From contig NZ_CP045318.1 of the NCBI RefSeq assembly GCF_009363255.1, forward strand, positions 782,001 to 846,000: a DNA stretch of 64,000 nucleotides. The letters are read 5' to 3'. Origin of the DNA: Roseivivax sp. THAF197b. GTDB lineage: Bacteria > Pseudomonadota > Alphaproteobacteria > Rhodobacterales > Rhodobacteraceae. This document shows, piece by piece, positions 26,325 through 36,281 of this stretch. Below the pieces are notes generated by a model. That model was given only the letters and a program-made list of their open reading frames with translations, made no database searches and had not been told where the DNA came from. The position numbers and the translations under genes were made by a program. Each line of letters starts with the position of its first letter. Position 1 is the first letter of the stretch.

Positions 26325-27272
26325 ATGACGAAAATGCCCGAAACCCGCGGACGCCTGACAGCGGACCGCCCATTGGCCGACCTGACATGGCTGCGTGTCG
26401 GCGGGCCTGCGGATTGGTTCTTCCAGCCTGCCGATGTGCGGGACCTCGCAGATTTTCTTAAAGCGTTGCCGCCGAACGTTCCGGTCTTCCCCATGGGGGT
26501 CGGCTCCAACCTGATCGTGCGCGACGGGGGCCTGCATGCGGCGGTGATCCGCATGGGGCGCGGCTTCAACGCGATCACGGTCGAGGGAAACCGCGTGCGC
26601 GCCGGGGCGGCCGCGCTTGACGCGCATGTGGCGCGGAAGGCAGCCGAGGCAGGCGTGGACCTGACATTCCTGCGCACGATCCCCGGCGCCGTGGGCGGTG
26701 CCGTGCGGATGAATGCCGGATGCTATGGATCTTATGTGGCAGATGTCTTCGTCGAGGCGACGGCGGTGACACGCGCGGGCGAGATCGTCACGCTGACCGC
26801 CGAGGATCTCGATTTCCGCTACCGCCAGACCGATCTGGCCGAGGGAACCGTGATCGTTGAGGTGGTCTTCGAGGGGCCATCGGGCGATCCGGAGGCGCTT
26901 GCCGCGCGCATGGAGACGCAGCTTGCCAAGCGCGATGCGACCCAGCCCACCAAGGAGCGGACCGCCGGGTCCACCTTCCGCAATCCCGCCGGGCATTCCT
27001 CGACGGGACGGGCGGATGATGTGCATGATCTGAAGGCCTGGAAGGTCATCGACGACGCGGGCATGCGCGGTGCCATGCGCGGCGGGGCGCAAATGAGCGA
27101 GAAGCATTCCAACTTCCTGATCAATAACGGCGGCGCCACGGCGGCGGACCTCGAAGGTTTGGGCGAAGAGGTTCGAAAAAAGGTTTTCCAAACCAGTGGA
27201 ATAAAGCTAGAGTGGGAAATCATGCGCATCGGTGAACCGGCGCCTGAGACAGAGGGCGAAAAGCCCCGATAA
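26325..27272 (+). CDS. murB: UDP-N-acetylenolpyruvoylglucosamine reductase
   Basis: A 315-residue FAD enzyme of the type I/II MurB fold, making UDP-MurNAc. Motifs seen are [31 protein letters not shown], the FAD-contacting [23 protein letters not shown] (catalytic Ser) and [11 protein letters not shown] with the C-terminal catalytic Glu region. It follows the DUF2484 pair by 94 bp. Confidence 0.97.
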   Translation: MTKMPETRGRLTADRPLADLTWLRVGGPADWFFQPADVRDLADFLKALPPNVPVFPMGVGSNLIVRDGGLHAAVIRMGRGFNAITVEGNRVRAGAAALDAHVARKAAEAGVDLTFLRTIPGAVGGAVRMNAGCYGSYVADVFVEATAVTRAGEIVTLTAEDLDFRYRQTDLAEGTVIVEVVFEGPSGDPEALAARMETQLAKRDATQPTKERTAGSTFRNPAGHSSTGRADDVHDLKAWKVIDDAGMRGAMRGGAQMSEKHSNFLINNGGATAADLEGLGEEVRKKVFQTSGIKLEWEIMRIGEPAPETEGEKPR

Positions 27273-27344
27273 TAAGGTTCGTGCCGCAGGCAGGCGGCGG
27301 GATCGGAACAAGGGGCAAAGCCCCGGACAGAGGCAGTTTTGGGG

Positions 27345-28256
27345 ATGTCGAGCAGGGCAAACCCCAAAGTGGTGGTAATCATGGGTGGACCTTCCGCGGA
27401 GCGGGAGGTGTCGCTGAGTTCCGGCAAGGAATGTGCCGCCGCTTTGCGGACAGAAGGTTTTGACGTGGTCGAGGTCGATGCAGGCCCCGACCTCGTTGTG
27501 CGTCTGTCAGAGATTTCTCCCGATGTCGTGTTCAACGCCCTGCATGGCCGCTGGGGTGAAGATGGCTGCGTCCAAGGCCTGCTGGAATGGCAGGGTCTGC
27601 CCTATACGCATTCGGGCGTGCTCGCCTCGTCGCTGGCGATGGACAAGGAGCGCACCAAGGACGTCTACCGCGCCCATGGTCTTCCCGTGGCCGAAAGCCG
27701 CCTTGCCTCGAAGGCCGAGGTGATGACCGCGCATGTCATGCCGCCGCCCTACGTGGTGAAGCCCTATAACGAAGGCTCGTCGGTCGGCGTCTATCTTGTC
27801 GCTGAAGGGGCTGCGCCGCCGCAGCTCTCAGCCGAGATGCCGGAGACCGTGATGGTCGAGGCCTTCGCGCCGGGCCGCGAGCTGACGACGACCGTGATGG
27901 GCGACCGGGCGCTGGGCGTCACGGACATCATCACCGATGGCTGGTACGACTACGACGCCAAGTACAAACCGGGTGGCTCGCGCCATGAATGCCCGGCGAA
28001 CATCCCCGAGGAGATCGCCGCGGCCTGCCGCGATTACGCGCTTCGGGCCCATGCCGCGCTGGGCTGTCGGGGCGTGACACGCACCGATTTCCGCTGGGAC
28101 GAAAGCAAGGGTCTCGCGGGCCTCATCCTTTTGGAGACCAACACGCAACCGGGCATGACGCCCACATCGCTGTCGCCCGAGCAGGCGGAAAAGGCGGGCC
28201 TCAGCTTCGGGCAATTCTGCCGCTGGATGGTGGAGGATGCTTCATGTCAGAGATGA
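27345..28256 (+). CDS. ddl: D-alanine--D-alanine ligase
   Basis: A 303-residue ATP-grasp ligase making D-Ala-D-Ala for peptidoglycan. Visible are [19 protein letters not shown] at the N-terminus, [31 protein letters not shown] (ATP-binding), and FRWDE / [13 protein letters not shown] at the metal site. I chose ATG at MSSRANPK; a TTG two codons earlier is also possible. It overlaps ftsQ by 13 bp. Confidence 0.96.
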   Translation: MSSRANPKVVVIMGGPSAEREVSLSSGKECAAALRTEGFDVVEVDAGPDLVVRLSEISPDVVFNALHGRWGEDGCVQGLLEWQGLPYTHSGVLASSLAMDKERTKDVYRAHGLPVAESRLASKAEVMTAHVMPPPYVVKPYNEGSSVGVYLVAEGAAPPQLSAEMPETVMVEAFAPGRELTTTVMGDRALGVTDIITDGWYDYDAKYKPGGSRHECPANIPEEIAAACRDYALRAHAALGCRGVTRTDFRWDESKGLAGLILLETNTQPGMTPTSLSPEQAEKAGLSFGQFCRWMVEDASCQR

Positions 28257-29110
28257 CGCGCTTCGATCCTGCCCCCTCGCGGCTGAAGTACCGCGTCGAG
28301 CGGATGATGCTGACCCCGCTCTACCGATTGCTCCTGCGGGTCGGTCTGCCCTTCGCGCTGACCTTCGGGGCGGCGAGCTGGTGGCTGTCCCACGAGGAAA
28401 ACCGGGAATGGATCGCGCTGACCTATGCGGATGCGCGGGCGGCGATCCAGGAGCGGCCGGAATTCATGGTCGAGCTGATGGCCATCGACGGCGCGGACCC
28501 CGCCATCTCCGAGGATATTCGCGAGATCATACCGCTCGATTTTCCGATCTCGTCCTTCGATCTCGACCTCGATGCGATGCGCCGCACGATCACCGGCCTC
28601 GACGCGGTGGAATCCGCGAGCCTGTTCGTGCGTCAGGGCGGCGTTTTGCAGGTCAATGTGCGCAAGCGCGAACCTGTGGTCCTGTGGCGGACCGAAGCGG
28701 GGCTCGAACTGCTGGATCGGGGCGGCGTGATGACCGGACCGGTGAGCACGCGCGCCGCCTTCCCGGATCTGCCCGTCATCGCGGGATCGGGCGCTGACGC
28801 CCATGTCAACGAAGCCTTGCGCCTTGTGGCGGCCGCCGCCCCCTTGCGGCACCGGCTGCGCGGGCTGGAGCGGATGGGCGAGCGGCGCTGGGACGTCGTG
28901 CTGGATCGCGGTCAGCGCATCATGCTGCCCGAAGAGGGCGCGGTGCGCGCGCTGGAGCGCGCCATCGCCATGGATCAGGCGGTCGACATGCTGGCGCGCG
29001 ACCTCGTCGCGGTCGACCTTCGGCTGAGAGAGCGGCCAACGCTCCGAATGACACAAACCGCGCTGGAGGACCTCTGGCGTATCAGGCAAATCGAGGCAGG
29101 GGACGACTGA
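28244..29110 (+). CDS. ftsQ: Cell division protein FtsQ
   Basis: A 288-residue bitopic divisome protein. It has a cytoplasmic N-terminus of about 30 residues, one transmembrane helix ([20 protein letters not shown]), a POTRA domain (residues about 70-150, [15 protein letters not shown]) and the FtsQ beta domain with [15 protein letters not shown] and [21 protein letters not shown]. It starts inside the end of ddl and ends 4 bp before ftsA, so the genes are co-translated. Confidence 0.95.
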   Translation: MSEMTRFDPAPSRLKYRVERMMLTPLYRLLLRVGLPFALTFGAASWWLSHEENREWIALTYADARAAIQERPEFMVELMAIDGADPAISEDIREIIPLDFPISSFDLDLDAMRRTITGLDAVESASLFVRQGGVLQVNVRKREPVVLWRTEAGLELLDRGGVMTGPVSTRAAFPDLPVIAGSGADAHVNEALRLVAAAAPLRHRLRGLERMGERRWDVVLDRGQRIMLPEEGAVRALERAIAMDQAVDMLARDLVAVDLRLRERPTLRMTQTALEDLWRIRQIEAGDD

Positions 29111-29114
29111 CGTC

Positions 29115-30449
29115 ATGATCGAGCTCTATGAATCCCAACGGGCAATGCGAAACATGCGTAAGGCCGCGATGCAGCGGGGTGTGGTTGCGGTGCTCGATGT
29201 GGGCTCGTCCAAGATCGCCTGCCTGATCTTGCGCTTTGACGGCACCGGCCGCGACATGGATGTCGACGGTGTCGGCTCGCTCGCCGGGCAATCGGGCTTC
29301 CGGGTGATCGGGGCGGCGACGACACGCTCGCGCGGTGTGCGCTTCGGCGAGATCGCCGCGATGAACGAAACCGAGCGCGCCATCCGCACCGCCGTGCAGG
29401 CCGCGCAAAAAATGGCGCAGATCCGCGTCGATCACGTCATCGCCTGTTTTTCGGGCGCCGATCCGCGGTCCTACGGGCTGGCAGGGCAGGTGGAGCTGGA
29501 AGGCACGCAGGTCAGCGAGCAGGACGTGGCGCGGGTGCTTTCCGCCTGTGACGTGCCTGATTTCGGCGATGGGCGCGAAGTGCTGCACGCGCAGCCGGTG
29601 AATTTCGCGCTCGATCATCGTTCCGGCCTCAGCGATCCGCGCGGTCAGATCGGCCAGGACCTGGCCTGTGACATGCACATGCTCACGGTCGACGGCATGG
29701 CGATCCAGAACCTCGCCCATTGCGTGAAGCGCTGTGACCTGGAACTCGCGGGGCTTGCCTCCTCGGCCTACACGAGCGGGATCGCTGCTTTGGTTGAAGA
29801 CGAGCAGGAGCTGGGCGCGGCCTCGATTGATCTCGGTGGCGGGGCCACGGGCATTTCGATCTTCATCAAGAAACACATGATCTATGCCGACGCGGTGCGG
29901 ATGGGCGGCGATCACATCACCTCCGACATCTCCATGGGCCTGCAGGTGCCGATGGCCACCGCGGAGCGCATCAAGACCTTCTATGGCGGCGTCGTCGCCA
30001 CCGGCATGGATGACCGCGAGATGATCGAGATCGGCGGCGAAACGGGCGACTGGGAGCATGACCGACGCACGGTCAGCCGCGCCGAGCTGATCGGCATCAT
30101 GCGCCCGCGGGTCGAGGAAATCCTCGAAGAGGTGCGCGCCCGGCTCGATGCGGCGGGCTTCGATCACCTGCCCTCCCAGCAGATCGTGCTGACGGGGGCA
30201 GGCAGCCAGATCCCCGGGCTTGACGGGCTTGCGGCGAAGATCTTGGGCCAGCAGGTGCGGCTCGGGCGGCCCATGCGCGTGCATGGTCTGCCGCAGGCGG
30301 CCACCGGTCCCGGCTTCTCGAGCGCGGTGGGCCTGTGCCTCTTTGCAGCGCATCCGCAGGACGAATGGTGGGACTTCGAGATCCCGGTGGACCGGCTGCC
30401 CGCGAAATCCTTTCAGCGGGCTGTCAAATGGTTCCGAGACAACTGGTGA
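29115..30449 (+). CDS. ftsA: Cell division protein FtsA
   Basis: A 444-residue actin-like protein that tethers FtsZ to the membrane. Phosphate-1 motif VAVLDVGSSKIACL, the 1C insertion, the phosphate-2 loop SIDLGGGATGISIF and the adenosine motif LTGAGSQIPGL are present. The C-terminal tail (PAKSFQRAVKWFRDNW) is the amphipathic membrane-targeting helix. It follows ftsQ by 4 bp; a 172-bp spacer to ftsZ leaves room for a separate promoter. Confidence 0.97.
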   Translation: MIELYESQRAMRNMRKAAMQRGVVAVLDVGSSKIACLILRFDGTGRDMDVDGVGSLAGQSGFRVIGAATTRSRGVRFGEIAAMNETERAIRTAVQAAQKMAQIRVDHVIACFSGADPRSYGLAGQVELEGTQVSEQDVARVLSACDVPDFGDGREVLHAQPVNFALDHRSGLSDPRGQIGQDLACDMHMLTVDGMAIQNLAHCVKRCDLELAGLASSAYTSGIAALVEDEQELGAASIDLGGGATGISIFIKKHMIYADAVRMGGDHITSDISMGLQVPMATAERIKTFYGGVVATGMDDREMIEIGGETGDWEHDRRTVSRAELIGIMRPRVEEILEEVRARLDAAGFDHLPSQQIVLTGAGSQIPGLDGLAAKILGQQVRLGRPMRVHGLPQAATGPGFSSAVGLCLFAAHPQDEWWDFEIPVDRLPAKSFQRAVKWFRDNW

Positions 30450-30621
30450 CCCCAATATGTCGCGAGATCGGCGAAATACCGCGAAGACCGGCCTTAAAAC
30501 TGCCATATTTGGTGGGATTTTGCCGTTTTTTTGATGACGAAACGTGCCGTCGGCGTTAATACTGGGCGGGAATAGGCGAAAAAGGGCCCTAACGGTCCAC
30601 AAAAAAGCAGGCGGATTAGCG

Positions 30622-32277
30622 ATGACTTTGAACCTTTCCGTGCCAGGGCACGACGAGTTGAAGCCGCGCATCACCGTGTTCGGTGTGGGCGGGGCAGGCG
30701 GCAACGCTGTGAACAACATGATCGAGAAATCGCTCGACGGGTGCGATTTCGTGGTGGCCAACACCGACGCGCAGGCGCTTCAGCAAAGCCGGGCGCAGAC
30801 CTCCATCCAGTTGGGTGTGAAGGTCACCGAAGGTCTGGGTGCGGGCGCACGGGCCACGGTCGGCGCCGCCGCTGCCGAGGAAAGCATCGAACAGATCGTC
30901 GATCACCTCGCGGGCGCGCACATGTGCTTCATCACCGCAGGCATGGGCGGCGGCACCGGCACCGGCGCGGCCCCGATCATCGCGCAGGCCGCGCGTGAAC
31001 TGGGCGTCCTGACCGTGGGCGTCGTCACCAAGCCGTTCCAGTTCGAAGGCGGCAAGCGGATGAAGCAGGCCGAGGAGGGCGTCGAAGCCCTTCAGAAGGT
31101 CGTCGACACGCTGATCATCATCCCCAACCAGAACCTCTTCCGGTTGGCGAACGAGCGGACCACCTTCACCGAAGCCTTCTCGATGGCGGACGATGTCCTC
31201 TATCAGGGCGTGAAGGGCGTGACCGACCTGATGGTGCGTCCGGGCCTCATCAACCTCGACTTCGCCGACGTGCGCGCGGTCATGGACGAGATGGGCAAGG
31301 CCATGATGGGCACCGGCGAGGCAGATGGCGAAGATCGCGCGATCCAGGCCGCCGAGAAGGCCATCGCGAACCCGTTGCTGGACGAAATCAGCCTGCGCGG
31401 CGCCAAGGGCGTCCTGATCAACATCACCGGCGGCCACGACCTGACCCTGTTCGAACTGGACGAAGCCGCAAACCGCATCCGCGAGGAAGTGGATCCGGAC
31501 GCGAACATCATCGTGGGCTCCACGCTGGATGACAGCCTTGAGGGCCAGATGCGCGTCAGCGTCGTCGCCACCGGCATCGACGCCACTGAAGGCGCCTCTG
31601 AAATGGCCGTGCCGCGTCGGAAGCTCTCCGAGCCGCTGAAGCAGGCGGTCGTGGCCGAAGAGCCCGCACCGGCTCAGGCCCCGGCGCCTGCAGAGCCTGC
31701 CCCGGCACCTGTCGCAGCGCGCAGCCAGGCCGATGTCGGCTACGAGGAAGACGAACCGTCACTCTTCTCCGAACTGGAGACGCAGCGCGCCGCAGCCGAA
31801 GACGAGATGGAGCACATCTTCGAGGAAGAGCGCGCGGTCGAGGATGACGGTCTGCCGCCGCCGGCCTATCAGCCCCGCCGGGCAGAGACACGCGCGCACA
31901 CCGCGTCCTTCGATGAAAATCCCGAGGCTTTCGTCGCGCCGCGCGCGCAATCGCCCGGCACACCGTCGGCCGACACGATGGCGCGCCTTCAGGCCGCTGC
32001 CGAGCGCGCCCGCGAAGAAGGTCCCGCGCGGCCCGCTCCGCGTCCGCAGGTCCAGCCGCAGGCGCAAGCGCGCCACGGCGATGCCGACAAGCCGCGCTTC
32101 GGGATCAACTCGCTGATCAACCGCATGACGGGCCATGCGGCCGAGGGTGGAGCGCCCGCGCGCCGCACCCAGCCGCCGATGCATGCCCAGCAGCCCGATC
32201 CCGTGAGCGACCGTCATGAGGACGAAGATCAGGACCGGATCGAGATCCCGGCCTTCCTGCGGCGTCAGGCCAACTAA
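30622..32277 (+). CDS. ftsZ: Cell division protein FtsZ
   Basis: A 551-residue tubulin-like GTPase. The nucleotide loop [13 protein letters not shown], the N-terminal [14 protein letters not shown] and the T7 loop [16 protein letters not shown] are intact. Residues from about 330 form a very long low-complexity linker rich in Pro, Ala and Glu, typical of alphaproteobacterial FtsZ. The conserved C-terminal peptide binding FtsA is near the end ([13 protein letters not shown]). The true start is MTLNLSVPG after aggcggattagcg; the open frame upstream is not conserved. Confidence 0.97.
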   Translation: MTLNLSVPGHDELKPRITVFGVGGAGGNAVNNMIEKSLDGCDFVVANTDAQALQQSRAQTSIQLGVKVTEGLGAGARATVGAAAAEESIEQIVDHLAGAHMCFITAGMGGGTGTGAAPIIAQAARELGVLTVGVVTKPFQFEGGKRMKQAEEGVEALQKVVDTLIIIPNQNLFRLANERTTFTEAFSMADDVLYQGVKGVTDLMVRPGLINLDFADVRAVMDEMGKAMMGTGEADGEDRAIQAAEKAIANPLLDEISLRGAKGVLINITGGHDLTLFELDEAANRIREEVDPDANIIVGSTLDDSLEGQMRVSVVATGIDATEGASEMAVPRRKLSEPLKQAVVAEEPAPAQAPAPAEPAPAPVAARSQADVGYEEDEPSLFSELETQRAAAEDEMEHIFEEERAVEDDGLPPPAYQPRRAETRAHTASFDENPEAFVAPRAQSPGTPSADTMARLQAAAERAREEGPARPAPRPQVQPQAQARHGDADKPRFGINSLINRMTGHAAEGGAPARRTQPPMHAQQPDPVSDRHEDEDQDRIEIPAFLRRQAN

Positions 32278-32298
32278 AAACCGGTCACATTCCGGAGG

Positions 32299-32327
32299 AA
32301 GCGCCCCTGCTTTGCGGGGGCGTTTTT
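32299..32327 (+). terminator. Intrinsic terminator of ftsZ
   Basis: A GC stem cgcccc/ggggcg with a short loop is followed immediately by ttttt, 22 bp after the ftsZ stop. It marks the end of the dcw transcript and separates it from lpxC. Confidence 0.9.
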
Positions 32328-32485
32328 CGTTTAATATTAATGAATTGCCAGGGGCAGGCGGTGCTTCGCCCATATGTTACAGCGCATGTTTCAACGCGTT
32401 GTAATACTTGATTTGAGAGATCGCGGGCGCGCGTTTAGGTCCAATGCACCGGGCGAATTCTGTCCGGCGTGAATTGGAGTTCGAT

Positions 32486-33406
32486 GTGCAAACCACGCTC
32501 AAGGCACCAGTGATGTTCGAAGGCCAAGGCCTCCATTCGGGCCGCAAGGTTCGCATGGTCGTGCGTCCTGCTGTGGCTGAGCATGGGATCTGGTTCAAGC
32601 GCGTCGATATCTCCATCGGCGATGCCTTGGTGCCCGCGCGCTGGGATGCGGCGGAGCGCACGCCGCTCTGCACGCGGATCGTGAATGGCGCGGGCGTGTC
32701 GGTCTCCACGATCGAGCATCTGATGGCCGCGCTCGCAGGCTGCGGCATCCAGAACGCCCTGATCGAGATCGATGGACCGGAAGTGCCGATCCTAGATGGC
32801 AGCGCGCTGCCCTTCGTGAAAGCCTTCCTCGAGCGCGGTCTGCGCAGCCTCAACGTGCCTGTGCGCGCGATCGAGGTGATGCGCACCGTCAGTGTCGAGA
32901 CGCCGAATGGCTGGGCGCGGCTTGAGCCGTCGCGGACGCCGTCCATGGAATTCCACATCGATTTCGACGATGCGGCGATCGGTTCGCAGACGAAGCGGAT
33001 CACGCTGGCCAACGGCGCGTTCGTGCGCGAATTGTGCGACAGCCGGACCTTCTGCCGTCTCAGCGATGTCGAGGCGATGCAGGCGCAGGGTCTGGCGCTC
33101 GGCGGCACCTATGAAAACGCCGTCGTCGTCGATGGTGATCGCGTTCTGAGCCCCGGTGGCCTGCGCCACGCGGATGAAGCCGTGCGCCACAAGATGCTCG
33201 ATGCGCTTGGCGACCTGGCATTGGCCGGCGCGCCGATCCTCGGGCATTACACGGGCGTGCGGGCAGGCCATTCAATGACGAACATGCTTCTCGAAGCGCT
33301 CTTCACCACCGAGGGCGCGTTCCGCATGCAGGTCTGCGATCCGGTCACGCGCGGCTATCTTCCCGGTGCGGGCGTCGCCCTTGCCGAGATGCCGGCCGTC
33401 GCCTGA
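32486..33406 (+). CDS. lpxC: UDP-3-O-acyl-N-acetylglucosamine deacetylase
   Basis: A 306-residue zinc deacetylase, first committed step of lipid A. Motifs are MFEGQGLHSGRKVRM at the N-terminus, STIEHLMAALAGCGIQNALIEIDGPEVPILDGS (zinc His), RTFCRLSDVEAMQAQGLALGG, RHKMLDALGDLALAG (His/Asp ligands) and YTGVRAGHSMTNML (catalytic His). The GTG start is chosen because ttggag lies 6 bp before it and homologues begin M-QTTLK; an ATG 14 codons upstream is not conserved. Confidence 0.95.
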   Translation: MQTTLKAPVMFEGQGLHSGRKVRMVVRPAVAEHGIWFKRVDISIGDALVPARWDAAERTPLCTRIVNGAGVSVSTIEHLMAALAGCGIQNALIEIDGPEVPILDGSALPFVKAFLERGLRSLNVPVRAIEVMRTVSVETPNGWARLEPSRTPSMEFHIDFDDAAIGSQTKRITLANGAFVRELCDSRTFCRLSDVEAMQAQGLALGGTYENAVVVDGDRVLSPGGLRHADEAVRHKMLDALGDLALAGAPILGHYTGVRAGHSMTNMLLEALFTTEGAFRMQVCDPVTRGYLPGAGVALAEMPAVA

Positions 33407-33409
33407 ACC

Positions 33410-33451
33410 CGGCAATGCACGCGCCCGTGTCCGACCGCACGGGAATTGCCG
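33410..33451 (+). terminator. Two-level hairpin after lpxC
   Basis: An outer stem cggcaat/attgccg encloses an inner stem cccgtg/cacggg, starting 3 bp beyond the lpxC stop. It is followed by ttaagacgtttt, a broken T-tract. Likely a terminator or a 3'-end stabiliser before bamD. Confidence 0.5.
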
Positions 33452-33540
33452 TTAAGACGTTTTGCCCCGGAATTTTCTGTGCTAGGACCGATCCTGAACC
33501 GGGCGGTACAGCCCGCCGAGACGGACGAGGAAGATCGGGC

Positions 33541-34428
33541 ATGACAGGCGGTGTAAGGGTGAAATCGGCACTCGTTGCAGGATGTCTCGTTCTGTCACTC
33601 ACGGGATGTGGCGCGGTGAATTCCGTGGGATCGAGCGTCGGCAACTTCTTCCGTGCCGCAGAGCCGAACCCGGCCAACCAACCGCTTGAGAACTTTACTG
33701 CGCAGCAGATCTTCGAACGCGGTGAGTTCGAACTGGATCGCAACCGGCCCGAAGACGCGGCAGAGTATTTCGCCGAGGTCGAGCGGCTTTACCCCTATTC
33801 GGAATTCGCCAAGCGCGCGCTGATCATGCAGGCCTTTGCCTACCATCAGGATCGCGACTATGAGAACAGCCGCTCCGCATCGCAGCGCTACATCGATTTC
33901 TATCCGCTCGACGATGACGCGGCCTATGCCCAGTATCTTCTGGCGCTGAGTTATTACGATCAGATCGAAGAGGTCGGGCGCGATCAGGGGCTGACCTTCC
34001 AGGCGCTCCAGGCGCTGCGCACCGTGATCGAGCGGTATCCCGAGAGCGAATACGCGCGCTCGTCGATCCTGAAATTCGACCTGGCCTTCGACCACCTTGC
34101 GGGCAAGGAAATGGAGATCGGGCGCTACTACCTGAAGCGTCAGCACTATGCCGCGGCGGTGAACCGTTTCCGCGTCGTGGTGGAGGATTTCCAGACGACG
34201 ACGCATACGCCGGAAGCGCTCCACCGGTTGGTCGAAGCCTATCTGTCGCTCGGCCTCACGGACGAGGCGCAGACGGCGGGCGCGATCCTCGGCTACAATT
34301 ACCAATCGACCGAATGGTACGAGGACAGCTTCGCGCTTCTGACGGGGCAGGGCCTCGAGATGCGGTCGCGCGGCGACAATTGGCTGTCGCGGATCTATCG
34401 CCAGACCGTCAAGGGCGAGTGGTTATAA
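33541..34428 (+). CDS. bamD: Outer membrane protein assembly factor BamD (ComL)
   Basis: A 295-residue lipoprotein of the BAM complex. The signal peptide has a lipobox (SLTGC, Cys about residue 22). The mature part is TPR-rich: QQIFERGEFELDRNRPEDAAEYFAEVERLYPYSEFAKRA, then YHQDRDYENSRSASQRYIDFYP, DAAYAQYLLALSYYDQI and YYLKRQHYAAAVNRFRVVVEDF. The start MTGGVRVKSALV is preceded by gaggaag. It lies between lpxC and recN, as in many Rhodobacterales. Confidence 0.96.
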   Translation: MTGGVRVKSALVAGCLVLSLTGCGAVNSVGSSVGNFFRAAEPNPANQPLENFTAQQIFERGEFELDRNRPEDAAEYFAEVERLYPYSEFAKRALIMQAFAYHQDRDYENSRSASQRYIDFYPLDDDAAYAQYLLALSYYDQIEEVGRDQGLTFQALQALRTVIERYPESEYARSSILKFDLAFDHLAGKEMEIGRYYLKRQHYAAAVNRFRVVVEDFQTTTHTPEALHRLVEAYLSLGLTDEAQTAGAILGYNYQSTEWYEDSFALLTGQGLEMRSRGDNWLSRIYRQTVKGEWL

Positions 34429-34480
34429 CAAGCGCATAGGCGCAGACTGCGCTTCAACGCGCATCCTACGGGGTGAACGA

Positions 34481-36127
34481 ATGCTGCGGGCACTCGAAAT
34501 CCGCGACATGTTGATTATCGACAGGTTGGACCTCGCGTTTCAGCCCGGTCTGAACGTGCTGACCGGGGAAACCGGCGCGGGCAAGTCGATCCTGCTCGAT
34601 GCTTTGGGGTTCGTGCTGGGCTGGCGCGGTCGGGCGGAATTGGTGCGGCAGGGCGCGTCCCAGGGCGAAGTGGTCGCCGAATTCGAATTGTCTGCCACGC
34701 ATCCTGCACGGGCCATCCTTGAAGAGGCGGGACTGCCTGTCGAGGATAATCTGCTGCTGCGCCGCGTGAACGCACGGGACGGGCGCAAGACGGCCTGGGT
34801 CAATGACCGGCGCTGCTCGGGCGAAGTGCTGCGGCGTCTGTCGGAGACGCTGGTCGAGCTTCATGGTCAGCATGACGACCGGGGCCTTCTTAACCCGCGC
34901 GGGCATCGGCAATTGCTGGATGATTTCGCGGATGCCTCGGAGGCGCAGGCGGCCACGCGCGCGACCTGGCGCGGCCGGGCAGAGGCCGCTCGCGCCCTGA
35001 AGCAAGCAGAGGCGGACCTCGCCGAAGTGAAGGCGGAGGAGGAATTCCTGCGGCACGCGGTGGGCGAGCTTGATGCCCTCGCGCCAGAGGTCGGCGAGGA
35101 TGCCGAGCTCGATGTCGCGCGGCGCCGGATGCAGGGCGCGGAAAAGATCCGCGATGATATCGAGCGCGCGCGGCATTCCCTTGCCGATGGTGCAGAAAGC
35201 GCGATGAACGATGGGCTCCGCTGGCTTGAAGGGGTCGCGGACCGGGCCGAGGGGGCAGTCGATGCCTCCATCTCGGCACTGGAACGGGCCATGGTCGAGC
35301 TTGGCGAGGCTGTCTCGGGCGTCGAGGCCTGTCTTGATGGCTTGCACTTCGATCCGAGCGAGCTCGAGGCCACCGAGGAGCGGTTGTTCGCCATCCGCGC
35401 ATTGGCGCGCAAGCACAACGTGACCCCCGATGCCTTGCCGGAGCTGGCGGAGACATTGCGCGCAAGGCTGGAGCGGCTGGACCGCGGGGCGGATGATATC
35501 ACCGCGTTGACAGCAGCGCTTTCCGATGCGGAGGCGGCTTATGATGCGGCGGCCGATGCGCTGACGGCCCTGCGCCGGGCGGCAGCGGACCGGCTCGACA
35601 AGGCCGTCACCACGGAGCTTGCCCCGCTGAAGATGGAACGCGCGGTCTTCGCCACGCAGATCACGGAGGCGGAGCCGGGCCCCGACGGGCGGGACGACGT
35701 GGTCTTCACCGTGGCGACCAATCCGGGCGCGCCGGCAGGCCCGCTCAACAAGATCGCGTCGGGCGGGGAATTGAGCCGCTTCCTGCTGGCACTCAAGGTC
35801 TGTCTGGCCGAGGGCGAGGCGGGCCGCACGATGATCTTCGACGAGATCGATCGCGGCGTCGGCGGGGCCACGGCGAACGCGGTCGGACGCCGCCTTGCAG
35901 CCTTGTCAGACGGTGGCCAGGTGCTTGTGGTGACCCATTCGCCGCAAGTGGCCGCCCTCGGCGCGCATCACTGGCAGGTGGCCAAGAGCGTGACCGACGA
36001 TGTCACCACTTCGACGGTGCTGGCGCTCGATCCTCCGGCGCGGGAGACGGAAATCGCGCGGATGCTCGCGGGCGATACCGTGACCGAAGAGGCGCGGGCA
36101 GCCGCTCGGGCGCTCCTGCAGGGCTGA
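34481..36127 (+). CDS. recN: DNA repair protein RecN
   Basis: A 548-residue SMC-like ATPase involved in double-strand break repair. Walker A is GETGAGKS near residue 28; the coiled-coil middle runs from about residue 155 to 380; Walker B and signature are KIASGGELSRFLLALKV and TMIFDEIDRGVGG; the D-loop region is VVTHSPQVAALGAHHW. The length is usual. It is the last gene of this run. Confidence 0.97.
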   Translation: MLRALEIRDMLIIDRLDLAFQPGLNVLTGETGAGKSILLDALGFVLGWRGRAELVRQGASQGEVVAEFELSATHPARAILEEAGLPVEDNLLLRRVNARDGRKTAWVNDRRCSGEVLRRLSETLVELHGQHDDRGLLNPRGHRQLLDDFADASEAQAATRATWRGRAEAARALKQAEADLAEVKAEEEFLRHAVGELDALAPEVGEDAELDVARRRMQGAEKIRDDIERARHSLADGAESAMNDGLRWLEGVADRAEGAVDASISALERAMVELGEAVSGVEACLDGLHFDPSELEATEERLFAIRALARKHNVTPDALPELAETLRARLERLDRGADDITALTAALSDAEAAYDAAADALTALRRAAADRLDKAVTTELAPLKMERAVFATQITEAEPGPDGRDDVVFTVATNPGAPAGPLNKIASGGELSRFLLALKVCLAEGEAGRTMIFDEIDRGVGGATANAVGRRLAALSDGGQVLVVTHSPQVAALGAHHWQVAKSVTDDVTTSTVLALDPPARETEIARMLAGDTVTEEARAAARALLQG

Positions 36128-36281
36128 TCCGGCACGTGTCCGGGAATCCGAGCACGACACGAGACCAGCCCACGCAGCACCGCGCCGAATGCAGACCTGA
36201 GAAATCCGGCGCCGCCCCTTTCCTCCAATACGGTGAATGGCTTAAGCACGGGATACATACCCGAAGCCCCCGTGTGGTGAC